Below are positions 7,026 to 12,103 of a stretch of 12,103 nt of DNA, in pieces. Numbering within the stretch: position 1 is the first letter of the stretch; every line of letters begins with the position of its first letter. The notes under the pieces were generated by a model. The model did no database searches and was not told where the DNA came from. It saw nothing but the letters and a program-made list of their open reading frames with translations. A program made the position numbers and the translations under genes. The stretch covers positions 1 to 12,103 of the forward strand of contig JAFKKQ010000059.1 in assembly GCA_017304505.1 (NCBI GenBank), written 5' to 3'. The stretch is from Hyphomicrobiales bacterium. GTDB lineage: Bacteria > Pseudomonadota > Alphaproteobacteria > Rhizobiales > Xanthobacteraceae.

Positions 7026-8000
7026 TCAGGCGAATCGGTTGGTTTTGAACTGCCCGGTCTTGCGGAAGCGCCAGAGATACGTCGGCACGATGCTTTCGAT
7101 GGCGGTCGGCTCGACGCCGAAGGCGGCAAGCGTCCGGCCTTCAGCTTTCGCCTGCGCGGAAACCACGTTGTCGCTCTTGAGCAGTTCGACCTGGTCCGGC
7201 GTCAGCAAGGGCTTCGGCATCAGTTGCAGGAAGGCCGCTTTCAGCTTGGCCAGCGCAAACGGGACCGGCACGAGCAGCCGGCGGCGCTCGGTCACCTTCA
7301 GCACGTATTCCAGAATTTCCTTGAAGGTGAGCACCTCGGCGCCACCGATCTCGAAGATCGTGCCGGGCTTGGCCTTTCCTTCGACAATCTGGGCAATGGC
7401 TTCGGCGACGTCACCGGCAAACACCGGCTGGAATTTCGTTTCTCCGCCGCCGACCAGCGGCAGCGCCGGCAGCATACGCGCCATTGCGCCGAACTTGTTG
7501 AAGAAGTCGTCCTCGGGCCCGAACACGACCGAAGGGCGAACGATCACCGCGTCGGGGCTGGCCGCGAATACGGCCTTTTCGCCGAGCGCCTTGGAGCGCG
7601 CGTAAAGCGACGCGGAATTCTCGTCGGCGCCGATGGCCGACACCTGGATCATGCGCGCGCCTTGCGCGGTCGCGGCCTGGGCCACCCGTGCGGCGCCCTG
7701 GTCCTGCACCGCGTTGAAACGCTGCTGGCCGCGCTCGAACAGGATACCGACGAGATTGATGACGGTGCTGGCGCCGCGCGCGGCGGCCTCCACCGAGCCG
7801 GCGTTGCGCACGTTGGCCTGGACCGCGTGGATCTGGCCGACCCGGCCGAGCGGCTGCAGGTGGCCGGTGAGCTCCGGCCGGCGGCAGGCGATCCGGATAC
7901 GGTAGTGGCGGCGGGCCAGCGCCCGCACCAGATGGCGGCCGAGGAAGCCCGAGCCGCCAAAGATCGTGATCAAAGTGTCGTTGTGGTCCTGGAAGGTCAT
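7026..8000 (-). CDS. NDUFA9-like atypical SDR (NAD(P)-binding) protein
   Basis: A 324-residue Rossmann-fold protein of the atypical short-chain dehydrogenase group that includes the complex I accessory subunit NDUFA9. The nucleotide-binding loop GGSGFLG is at residues 15-21, followed by the basic ACRRPE segment; VINLVGIL marks the fourth strand, and YARSKALGEKAV supplies a Tyr-x3-Lys pair. Further typical parts are VIVRPSVVFGPEDDFFN and FQPVFAGDVAEAI. In alphaproteobacteria such proteins are annotated as complex I NDUFA9-family proteins, but they are not core NADH dehydrogenase subunits and their role is uncertain. The gene is convergent with uppP and divergent from tRNA-Leu. Confidence 0.9.
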   Translation of the reverse strand: MTFQDHNDTLITIFGGSGFLGRHLVRALARRHYRIRIACRRPELTGHLQPLGRVGQIHAVQANVRNAGSVEAAARGASTVINLVGILFERGQQRFNAVQDQGAARVAQAATAQGARMIQVSAIGADENSASLYARSKALGEKAVFAASPDAVIVRPSVVFGPEDDFFNKFGAMARMLPALPLVGGGETKFQPVFAGDVAEAIAQIVEGKAKPGTIFEIGGAEVLTFKEILEYVLKVTERRRLLVPVPFALAKLKAAFLQLMPKPLLTPDQVELLKSDNVVSAQAKAEGRTLAAFGVEPTAIESIVPTYLWRFRKTGQFKTNRFA

Positions 8001-8104
8001 CGTTTGCGCTCGCAGCCGGTGCCGCGGCCCGGTCGCGGGAGTCGGGCGGCCGCAGCCGCCGGATTACAGGATGGGTCGAAAGTCGTCCAGGGGCGAGGCT
8101 TCGA

Positions 8105-8133
8105 TTGACAAGGCAAATGGTCGCCTCTTATCT
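8105..8133 (+). promoter_or_regulatory. Promoter of tRNA-Leu
   Basis: TTGACA (8105-8110) and TTATCT (8128-8133) are 17 bases apart, and the expected transcription start is about 20 bases before the tRNA 5' end. The perfect -35 box and the position make this a good sigma-70-type promoter. Confidence 0.7.
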
Positions 8134-8159
8134 GTGCCGCACGAAGCTGATCGCACCGT

Positions 8160-8244
<85 letters not shown>

Positions 8245-8415
8245 AATCACCGAAGATAGCAACAAGAATTCAGTAGCTTACGCTATCAGGCGGGTCGCTG
8301 ATCCACCTTGACGCCCACCTTTGCGATTGCGGTAGGGGCGACGTTTTTACGCACACGGGACAATCTCGCACGTCGTAGCGCTTGCCGAGCGTGACTTGAT
8401 TTTCACTCATCCATC

Positions 8416-8434
8416 AGCGCGAGGAAATCGCGCT
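8416..8434. other. Short perfect hairpin in the tRNA-Leu/HEPN gap
   Basis: AGCGCGA and TCGCGCT form a perfect 7-bp stem around GGAAA, about 30 bases before the HEPN-like gene. The rest of the 222-base gap after tRNA-Leu (8245-8466) shows no gene. With no T-run this is not an intrinsic terminator; it may be an operator or RNA hairpin, or chance. Confidence 0.3.
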
Positions 8435-8466
8435 ATGACCCATCTGCGACGCACGTGAGAGTGGCG

Positions 8467-8991
8467 ATGATGGACAAAGATTTTGCATCAGAACTGGCGG
8501 GCATATTTAACCCGCCCGACATCGTGCGCGAAAATATGTGGCGCGAGGTTGGGCGCGCAGTTGTTGCGATCTCTGACATTGAGAGAGTGTTGGCAGCAAT
8601 CTGCATTAGGCTAAGCCCGGCCTCGGAACGAGAAGCCGTGGACATCTTCATGTCCGATAGAATGTTCGCCAGTCGATTAAGATTCCTGACCTACTTGGTG
8701 GCGCGCTGGAACGATCCAAAGTTATCGTTGCGTTGGGCCAGCATCGAGAGAAAGCTCCAAAGCCACAAGAGAATTCGAAATCTCGTAGCGCACCAAGGAA
8801 TGATCGAGGGGGAGCCGGATAACTTGGGACTTCCACAAGTCTGTTTGCACCCGCTATCGCTAAAGAGAGGCGGGAAGAAGCTCACCGCCAAAGACATCAA
8901 AGCAACCGCCGATATGCTTCAAAAGTTGAAGCACGATGTTGGGTTAATGCTCATCAGTATCAAGGAGCCGCCGGCTAATCGTGCGAGATGA
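8467..8991 (+). CDS. HEPN-like protein, possible ribonuclease
   Basis: A 174-residue helical protein that I do not recognise as a named family. Near its middle lies RIRNLVAHQG, where Arg104 and His109 match the R-x4-H signature of HEPN domains, many of which are RNases in toxin-antitoxin and phage-defence systems. The flanking helices (REVGRAVVAISDIERVLAAIC; FASRLRFLTYLVARW) suit a HEPN four-helix bundle. ATG at 8467 or 8470 is preferred; a GTG at 8455 is possible and no start has a strong ribosome binding site. Its stop overlaps the next start (ATGA at 8988-8991), indicating translational coupling. Its codon use is visibly more A/T-rich than the core genes on the left, which suggests horizontal transfer. 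HEPN assignment is inference from one motif. Confidence 0.65.
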   Translation: MMDKDFASELAGIFNPPDIVRENMWREVGRAVVAISDIERVLAAICIRLSPASEREAVDIFMSDRMFASRLRFLTYLVARWNDPKLSLRWASIERKLQSHKRIRNLVAHQGMIEGEPDNLGLPQVCLHPLSLKRGGKKLTAKDIKATADMLQKLKHDVGLMLISIKEPPANRAR

Positions 8992-9212
8992 CCGCACCTG
9001 GAGTACACATGACAAAGCCCGCACCGTTTACTCAGGCATCTATCCGGCGGGTGATCGAAGCCGCCCGCAAGGCCGGGCTCCGCGTCACGGGCATCCGACC
9101 AGACGGCACGGTGCTTGTTGAGGATGGCGGACTTACGCCGTCAGGAGACGTTGCGGGGGATGAATCGCTTCCGCCTTCCGACAGTCCATTTTGGGATGAT
9201 GTCGGGACCTAA
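8988..9212 (+). CDS. Small conserved-type hypothetical protein
   Basis: A 74-residue product whose core MTKPAPFTQASIRRVIEAARKAGLRVTGIRPDGTVLVEDGG resembles a small protein I recall as recurrent in Bradyrhizobium-group accessory and phage-like regions; no function is established. The N-terminal half looks like a helix followed by a beta-hairpin (GLRVTGIRPDGTVLVEDG), and the C-terminal 25 residues are acidic and probably disordered. The start may be ATG 8988, which overlaps the previous stop by four bases, or ATG 9009 (MTKPAPF), giving 67 residues and a better family match. It could be a partner of the HEPN-like protein, but nothing in the sequence proves this. Confidence 0.7.
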   Translation: MTAPGVHMTKPAPFTQASIRRVIEAARKAGLRVTGIRPDGTVLVEDGGLTPSGDVAGDESLPPSDSPFWDDVGT

Positions 9213-9296
9213 CGTTGGAAACAAAAGGCCCCAGCATTTGCCGTGGCCATTGTCATTTGAAGCTTGAGCTTCCTCGATCCGACACCGATAAGGCTG

Positions 9297-9521
9297 CTAT
9301 AGCAAACGCTCATTGACGATCTCTCTCACCGGGCGAAGGCTTTTTAGGGCGAGTTCGATCGTGTTGCCTATCGCTTCAATTGTTTCCTGACCAACCCCGC
9401 CGTCGGTAAGAAGCGCCATCCTCGCGGTCACAAGAAGGTCTAGGCCGGCATCCATCTGATCGATGGCGCGCGACATCGGTTTGGTCGGAACGATCGTCGC
9501 GGAGGTGGAATTCGTCGTCAT
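9297..9521 (-). CDS. Small hypothetical protein under RHH-type operators
   Basis: The 74-residue product, starting MTTNSTSATIVPTKPMSRAI, is not recognised. After a Ser/Thr-rich N-terminus of about 15 residues it appears to be all helical (AIDQMDAGLDLLVTARMALL and QETIEAIGNTIELALKSL), with no signal peptide or membrane span. The start at 9521 is chosen for AAGGAG ten bases upstream; the frame stays open a further 13 codons to 9560 but without a ribosome site. It is transcribed from a near-consensus promoter (9570-9598) whose spacer is filled by a palindromic operator, divergent from a ribbon-helix-helix gene. Tight repression by that protein is likely. Its role is unknown; a toxin or a phage-type regulator partner are possibilities. 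Confidence 0.7.
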   Translation of the reverse strand: MTTNSTSATIVPTKPMSRAIDQMDAGLDLLVTARMALLTDGGVGQETIEAIGNTIELALKSLRPVREIVNERLL

Positions 9522-9569
9522 AGCGAGTTCTCTCCTTATCCAAGGCGTCGGCAACGCCAACGATGCGCA

Positions 9570-9598
9570 AATATAAACGATATCGTTTACAATGTCAA
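9570..9598 (-). promoter_or_regulatory. Near-consensus promoter of the 74-aa gene
   Basis: On the minus strand TTGACA (9598-9593) and TATATT (9575-9570) are exactly 17 bases apart. This is the strongest sigma-70 promoter in the window. The spacer is almost exactly covered by operator 1, so bound repressor would exclude RNA polymerase. Confidence 0.85.
9574..9589. promoter_or_regulatory. Operator 1, perfect 16-bp palindrome
   Basis: TAAACGATATCGTTTA is a perfect 16-bp palindrome lying between the -35 and -10 boxes of the minus-strand promoter. It is the best copy of a motif found three times within 84 bases. The adjacent ribbon-helix-helix protein is the obvious candidate ligand, by analogy with autoregulated RHH genes. 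Confidence 0.8.
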
Positions 9599-9614
9599 TT
9601 AACGATATCGTTTA
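9599..9614. promoter_or_regulatory. Operator 2
   Basis: TTAACGATATCGTTTA differs from operator 1 at one position and keeps the 12-bp palindromic core AACGATATCGTT. It lies just upstream of the minus-strand -35 box; its centre is 25 bp from operator 1. Confidence 0.75.
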
Positions 9615-9632
9615 TATTTGCGACGGCTTATG

Positions 9633-9661
9633 TTGACGGAATAAAAGATATCGCTTATTGC
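9633..9661 (+). promoter_or_regulatory. Promoter of the RHH gene, overlapping operator 3
   Basis: TTGACG (9633-9638) and TATTGC (9656-9661) are 17 bases apart; the -10 box is weak. The spacer holds TAAAAGATATCGCTTA (9642-9657), a third copy of the operator with two changes, centred 43 bp from operator 2. The predicted transcription start falls at or a base or two before the ATG at 9670, so the message would be leaderless. Confidence 0.55.
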
Positions 9662-9669
9662 ACCCGTTT

Positions 9670-9873
9670 ATGGGCCGACCGCCTCTCAATATGACGCCAG
9701 CGCTAGTGCGTTTTCCGAAGGACGTGCTGGAGCGCATTGACGACTTGGTCGGCAGCGGTCGTCGCCCGCAATTCATCCGGGAGGCGGTGGAAAACGAGCT
9801 CGCGCGCCGGGAGCATTCGGTGTTGGCTCAAAAGAAGCCGCCATCCTCCCGCAAATCGCGCGGGCCGAAGTGA
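9670..9873 (+). CDS. Ribbon-helix-helix DNA-binding protein (CopG/Arc-like)
   Basis: A 67-residue transcription regulator. MGRPPLNMTPALVRFPKDVLERIDDLVG gives a short beta-strand (ALVRF, residues 11-15) followed by helix A, a turn with SGRRP, and helix B (QFIREAVENELARRE); the QFIREAVE segment is typical of RHH regulators and antitoxins. Dimers of this fold insert the strand into the major groove. The C-terminal 20 residues are basic and probably disordered. ATG 9670 is preferred; a TTG at 9658 would add four residues (MHPF). There is no ribosome binding site, which fits a leaderless message. Three operator-like palindromes lie directly upstream, so autoregulation and control of the divergent gene are expected. 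Confidence 0.85.
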   Translation: MGRPPLNMTPALVRFPKDVLERIDDLVGSGRRPQFIREAVENELARREHSVLAQKKPPSSRKSRGPK

Positions 9874-10017
9874 CAGCCAGCGGCAACCCTGCGACGTGGC
9901 GTTGAAGCAGGGCTACTAAATCGGTTACATCATAAGCGCGCGCGGCCCCCGCGCTCACTACGTCTCGTTCGGCCTCCACGCCGAAACCCGTAGAAATAGG
10001 GGCCACGCTTTCCTTGT

Positions 10018-10093
10018 CGCCCTGTAGCGCAACCGGTAGAGCCGAGCCCTCATAAGGCTTTGGTTGCAGGTTCGAGCCCTGCCGGGGCGACCA
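10018..10093 (+). tRNA. tRNA with CAU anticodon (Ile2 or Met)
   Basis: A 76-base cloverleaf: acceptor CGCCCTG/CGGGGCG with one G-T pair, discriminator A and encoded CCA (10091-10093); D arm GCGC-AACCGGTA-GAGC with one imperfect pair; anticodon stem GAGCC/GGCTT around CTCATAA; T arm GCAGG TTCGAGC CCTGC. The anticodon is CAU, so it may be elongator Met, or Ile after lysidine modification by TilS. The C4-G69 and C5-G68 pairs that TilS uses in E. coli are present, which leans towards Ile2. It lacks the C1-A72 mismatch of initiator tRNA (C1 pairs with G72). It lies among accessory genes, as tRNAs carried on phages and islands do. Confidence 0.88.
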
Positions 10094-10134
10094 TTAAGGT
10101 AACGGTCGGATAAACATCAGGGGGAATTTACATC

Positions 10135-10437
10135 ATGTTTTTGCGTTTTGTTGCGATTGCTGCTGGGCTTGCGATCGCTGTCCCGGCTTATGCAAGCTGT
10201 GCGCTTTCGAGCGGGCCGTGCTCGACTGATTCATTCGGCAACACGTACCGGACACAGCAAAATCTCGGCGGTGGCTATACCACCCATCGCAACGGCTCGC
10301 CCTATTCGACGACGAACCAGAACCTCTCGGGCTCATACACCGAGAGCTATACTGGCGGCGGCTCCAGAATCTACAATCACGATCCGTACGGGAGCAGCTT
10401 CCAGAGCCCGTATGGGTCGCATCGTAGTCGGTATTGA
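10135..10437 (+). CDS. Small secreted Gly/Ser/Tyr-rich protein
   Basis: A 100-residue exported protein. MFLRFVAIAAGLAIAVPAYA is a Sec signal peptide with a cleavage site after AYA (residue 20). The mature part is rich in Gly, Ser, Tyr, Thr and Asn, has two cysteines at its start (Cys21, Cys28 of the precursor), and contains a 20-residue repeat: QNLGGGYTTHRNG at 42 and QNLSGSYTESYTG at 62. Proteins of this low-complexity kind are common in rhizobial genomes without known function; periplasmic or extracellular location is expected. The ATG has GGGGGA about ten bases upstream. The RelA/SpoT gene follows 32 bases later on the same strand, so co-transcription is possible. Confidence 0.75.
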   Translation: MFLRFVAIAAGLAIAVPAYASCALSSGPCSTDSFGNTYRTQQNLGGGYTTHRNGSPYSTTNQNLSGSYTESYTGGGSRIYNHDPYGSSFQSPYGSHRSRY

Positions 10438-10469
10438 TCCGACATTGAAAGAGTTAGGGGGCTTGGGCA

Positions 10470-11507
10470 ATGGCGTTTGCCAATCCTACCGCATACTCCA
10501 AAGGGCGGATAAATCGAGCGGGAGAGGCTGCGCGGCAGGGTAATGCTAGCGGGCAAGACATGGAGGTCATTAACAACTGGCGCGCCTCCCACGCCTATAT
10601 CTTAAACACGTTCCAGGCCACCCTTCGCAATAGAACCAGGGGAACCGATATCGCCGTCGCCCAGCGGCTTAAGAGATTGCGAACGCTAGTAAACAAACTT
10701 GAACGGCTGCCGAGGATGCAGCTTTCGCGAATGGATGATGTTGCCGGATGCCGGCTCATATTCCGTAGCATTCGCGAACTGACCGAATTCCGGAACGCTG
10801 TCCACAAGGCACGGTTCGACCACAAACTTCGGAACGAGGTAGAGAAGTACGATTACATTGCCTCGCCAAAGCCAGACGGATATCGCGGTATCCACGACAT
10901 TTACGAATACAACGTGAGGTCCGAGACCGGGATGGCGTACAACGGGCTGCTATTGGAATTGCAGTACCGGACGATCTACCAACATGCGTGGGCAACCACC
11001 GTTGAAATCGTCGGCATGATTACAGAGAACCAGCCCAAGTTTCATGCTGGGGACCAACGGCACATCGAGTTCTTTCGTCTGGCGAGCGAGATCATCGCGC
11101 GGACCTATGAGCGAAAATCGAGTTGCTATCCACACATAGGCAATCGTGAACTGGTGCGCAAATTCCGCGAACTGGATCGGGAAATCCGCATCCTGCAACT
11201 TCTCCGTGGTCTCAATACCTCGACCGAACAAATGGGCGGCAGGAAAAACGTAATCCTTTCAATGTCTGGGGCTGGACAACTTAGCTTGTTTACCTATGCC
11301 AAAGGTACAGATGCCCTGCGGAAGTACTTTGAACTAGAGAAATTGCACGGCGGAGCGGATGTCGTGCTCGTGAAGGCGGATACTGGCGCAGATATTAGGT
11401 TATCCTATAAGAATTACTTCAGCGACCCCGCTGATTTCTTAACGTATGTCAATCATGGGTGCAACAGACTATCGCGTCCCACCACAAGACTCGCGAGGCG
11501 AAGATAA
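10470..11507 (+). CDS. RelA/SpoT-domain protein (small alarmone synthetase-like)
   Basis: A 345-residue protein with a nucleotide pyrophosphokinase domain but no HD hydrolase, TGS or ACT domain. RLKRLRTLVNKLERLP (66-81) gives the ATP-binding basic patch; MDDVAGCRLIF holds the D-x-x-G-x-R motif (Asp90, Arg95); YDYIASPKPDGYRGIH (127-142) is the GTP/acceptor loop; ELQYRT (163-168) supplies the catalytic Glu. All look intact. The C-terminal part (from about 255) ends with ELEKLHGGADVVLVKADT and YKNYFSDPADFL, as in the long single-domain family often found on phages and islands. Such proteins make (p)ppGpp or pppApp, or pyrophosphorylate tRNA as toxSAS toxins; which applies is open. AGGGGG lies eight bases before the ATG. 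Confidence 0.9.
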   Translation: MAFANPTAYSKGRINRAGEAARQGNASGQDMEVINNWRASHAYILNTFQATLRNRTRGTDIAVAQRLKRLRTLVNKLERLPRMQLSRMDDVAGCRLIFRSIRELTEFRNAVHKARFDHKLRNEVEKYDYIASPKPDGYRGIHDIYEYNVRSETGMAYNGLLLELQYRTIYQHAWATTVEIVGMITENQPKFHAGDQRHIEFFRLASEIIARTYERKSSCYPHIGNRELVRKFRELDREIRILQLLRGLNTSTEQMGGRKNVILSMSGAGQLSLFTYAKGTDALRKYFELEKLHGGADVVLVKADTGADIRLSYKNYFSDPADFLTYVNHGCNRLSRPTTRLARRR

Positions 11508-11620
11508 AAACACGCCGAGCGATAACTGTTCGACAATCACGGCTGCACGGGGCATGAGCCACGGATTAAGAGCGATGTAGGGCGAGCGTAAATTTCCAGA
11601 CGCCGGCCCGCTTGGAGTGA

Positions 11621-11953
11621 TCAGTTTAAACGGCAGTCGGATTGCGGCCGGTCTTGAGCGTCCGCCGCGTCGAGGATGTCCATAGCCCGGCGCATCAGGA
11701 TTTGCGCCTGCTCGCGAAACCACGGCGCGAAATGTCCGCTTTCCGGGGTAGTAGCTACGGCTAAGGCAGCATTCGCCAGGGAGATTGCCCGCGTCATCGC
11801 CGCCACGTCGGTTCTCGTATCCTGCGCGGCCTCAATGAGGTGCTGCTGAAAGATTTGCGGGCCATCCGGCAGGCCGATTACGATCCCGATCGCCTGCCGC
11901 ATGTCCTCCAACATCACGCTGGCGCGTGTCGGAATCGTCGTGGTGTCGCTCAT
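11621..11953 (-). CDS. Hypothetical protein, helical
   Basis: The 110-residue product, starting MSDTTTIPTRASVMLEDMRQ, is not recognised. It appears largely alpha-helical (IFQQHLIEAAQDTRTDVAAMTRAISLANAALAVA, then WFREQAQILMRRAMDILDAADAQ), with a charged polar tail and no signal peptide or membrane span. Its ATG overlaps the stop of the upstream gene by four bases (CAATGAGC), which indicates translational coupling and supports both genes being real. It converges with the RelA/SpoT gene across a 113-base gap in which I see no terminator. Confidence 0.65.
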   Translation of the reverse strand: MSDTTTIPTRASVMLEDMRQAIGIVIGLPDGPQIFQQHLIEAAQDTRTDVAAMTRAISLANAALAVATTPESGHFAPWFREQAQILMRRAMDILDAADAQDRPQSDCRLN

Positions 11954-12103
11954 TGTTTCACCTCACGTTTGATTTCGGGAACGATCATGCCGTCGATCAG
12001 CCAGCGCCAGTAGGGCAAGCTGGCGTAGGGCACCAATCGGCGCGCGGCGGACACATCGCCTTCGCTCGCGACACCCCCTTGGCCGCTCGCCGCGCGACGC
12101 ATG
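11950..12103 (-). CDS. Hypothetical protein, C-terminal part at window edge
   Basis: An open frame runs from the right edge to a TGA at 11952-11950. The last 50 codons include ARRLVPYASLPYWRWLIDGM and IVPEIKREVKQ, which look like real protein (aromatic-rich, then a charged tail). An ATG at 12102 is in frame, but with a single base before it I cannot tell whether it is the start or an internal Met. The 4-base overlap with the next gene supports coding. No family is recognised. Confidence 0.55.
   Translation of the reverse strand, partial: MRRAASGQGGVASEGDVSAARRLVPYASLPYWRWLIDGMIVPEIKREVKQ

Larger units (their letters stand above)
9566..9622. repeat. Large perfect inverted repeat between divergent genes
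   Basis: Two perfectly complementary 22-nt arms (9566-9587 and 9601-9622) flank a 13-nt spacer. Each arm contains the palindrome AACGATATCGTT and the outer sequence TATATT/AATATA plus GCG ends. The nesting of palindromes inside an inverted repeat is typical of an operator array rather than a terminator; the arms could also extrude as a cruciform. Confidence 0.92.

Noticed and set aside
5957..7129. 390-codon minus-strand open frame opposite uppP
   Set aside because: It is antisense to a clear uppP gene; its product is His/Arg/Glu/Gln-rich low-complexity sequence typical of the opposite strand of GC-rich membrane protein genes.
7224..8108. 294-codon plus-strand open frame opposite the NDUFA9-like gene
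   Set aside because: It is the complement of a well-supported SDR gene; no ribosome site or recognisable domain.
8245..8466. Integrase or attachment repeat directly after tRNA-Leu
   Set aside because: No open frame with integrase motifs and no second copy of the tRNA 3' end could be seen.
9566..9622. Large inverted repeat as a bidirectional terminator
   Set aside because: It lies between divergent starts, not ends, and contains a promoter and nested operator palindromes.

Overview
The window looks like chromosome from an alphaproteobacterium of the Bradyrhizobium/Rhodopseudomonas group (Nitrobacteraceae). This is inferred from the GC-rich codon use, the family-typical proteins, and the conserved order pheS - rplT - rpmI - infC - glycosyltransferases - alpha/beta hydrolase - GST - uppP - NDUFA9-like protein - tRNA-Leu. 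No database search was possible, so the genus is an inference.

Positions 1-8244 are an ordinary core region. On the minus strand lie infC (translation initiation factor IF-3, apparently with an AUU start), a clear intrinsic terminator, then rpmI (L35), rplT (L20) and the first codons of pheS. Upstream of infC are two related GT4-type glycosyltransferase genes on the minus strand; the first of the pair carries a frameshift near 3905-3920 and is probably broken or mis-sequenced. Next come an alpha/beta hydrolase on the plus strand (4504-5274) and a convergent glutathione S-transferase (5271-5963), which share stop-codon bases. They are followed by uppP (undecaprenyl-diphosphatase, plus), an NDUFA9-like atypical SDR protein (minus) and tRNA-Leu(CAG) with a recognisable promoter.

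From the 3' end of tRNA-Leu to the end of the window (8245-12103) the character changes. The DNA is visibly richer in A/T in places, genes are small and mostly unknown, and a second tRNA (anticodon CAU) is embedded. This looks like the left part of a genomic island or decayed prophage that begins at the tRNA gene, but no integrase or right-hand attachment site lies in the window. It carries a HEPN-like protein (8467-8991) translationally coupled to a small conserved-looking protein. It also has a divergent pair with an unusually clear control region: a 74-aa unknown protein on the minus strand and a ribbon-helix-helix regulator on the plus strand, separated by three copies of a TAAACGATATCGTTTA-type operator. 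After the CAU tRNA come a small secreted protein and a RelA/SpoT-domain protein of the small-alarmone-synthetase type. Two minus-strand hypothetical genes with overlapping ends close the window.

The most notable candidates for something new are the operator module at 9566-9657 with its two divergent genes, the stand-alone RelA/SpoT protein behind a secreted peptide gene, the HEPN-like two-gene unit, and the accessory CAU tRNA, whose acceptor stem would fit tRNA-Ile2. HEPN and stand-alone alarmone synthetase-like proteins are common in anti-phage or toxin systems, so this island may be a small defence/regulation cluster. That function is inference.
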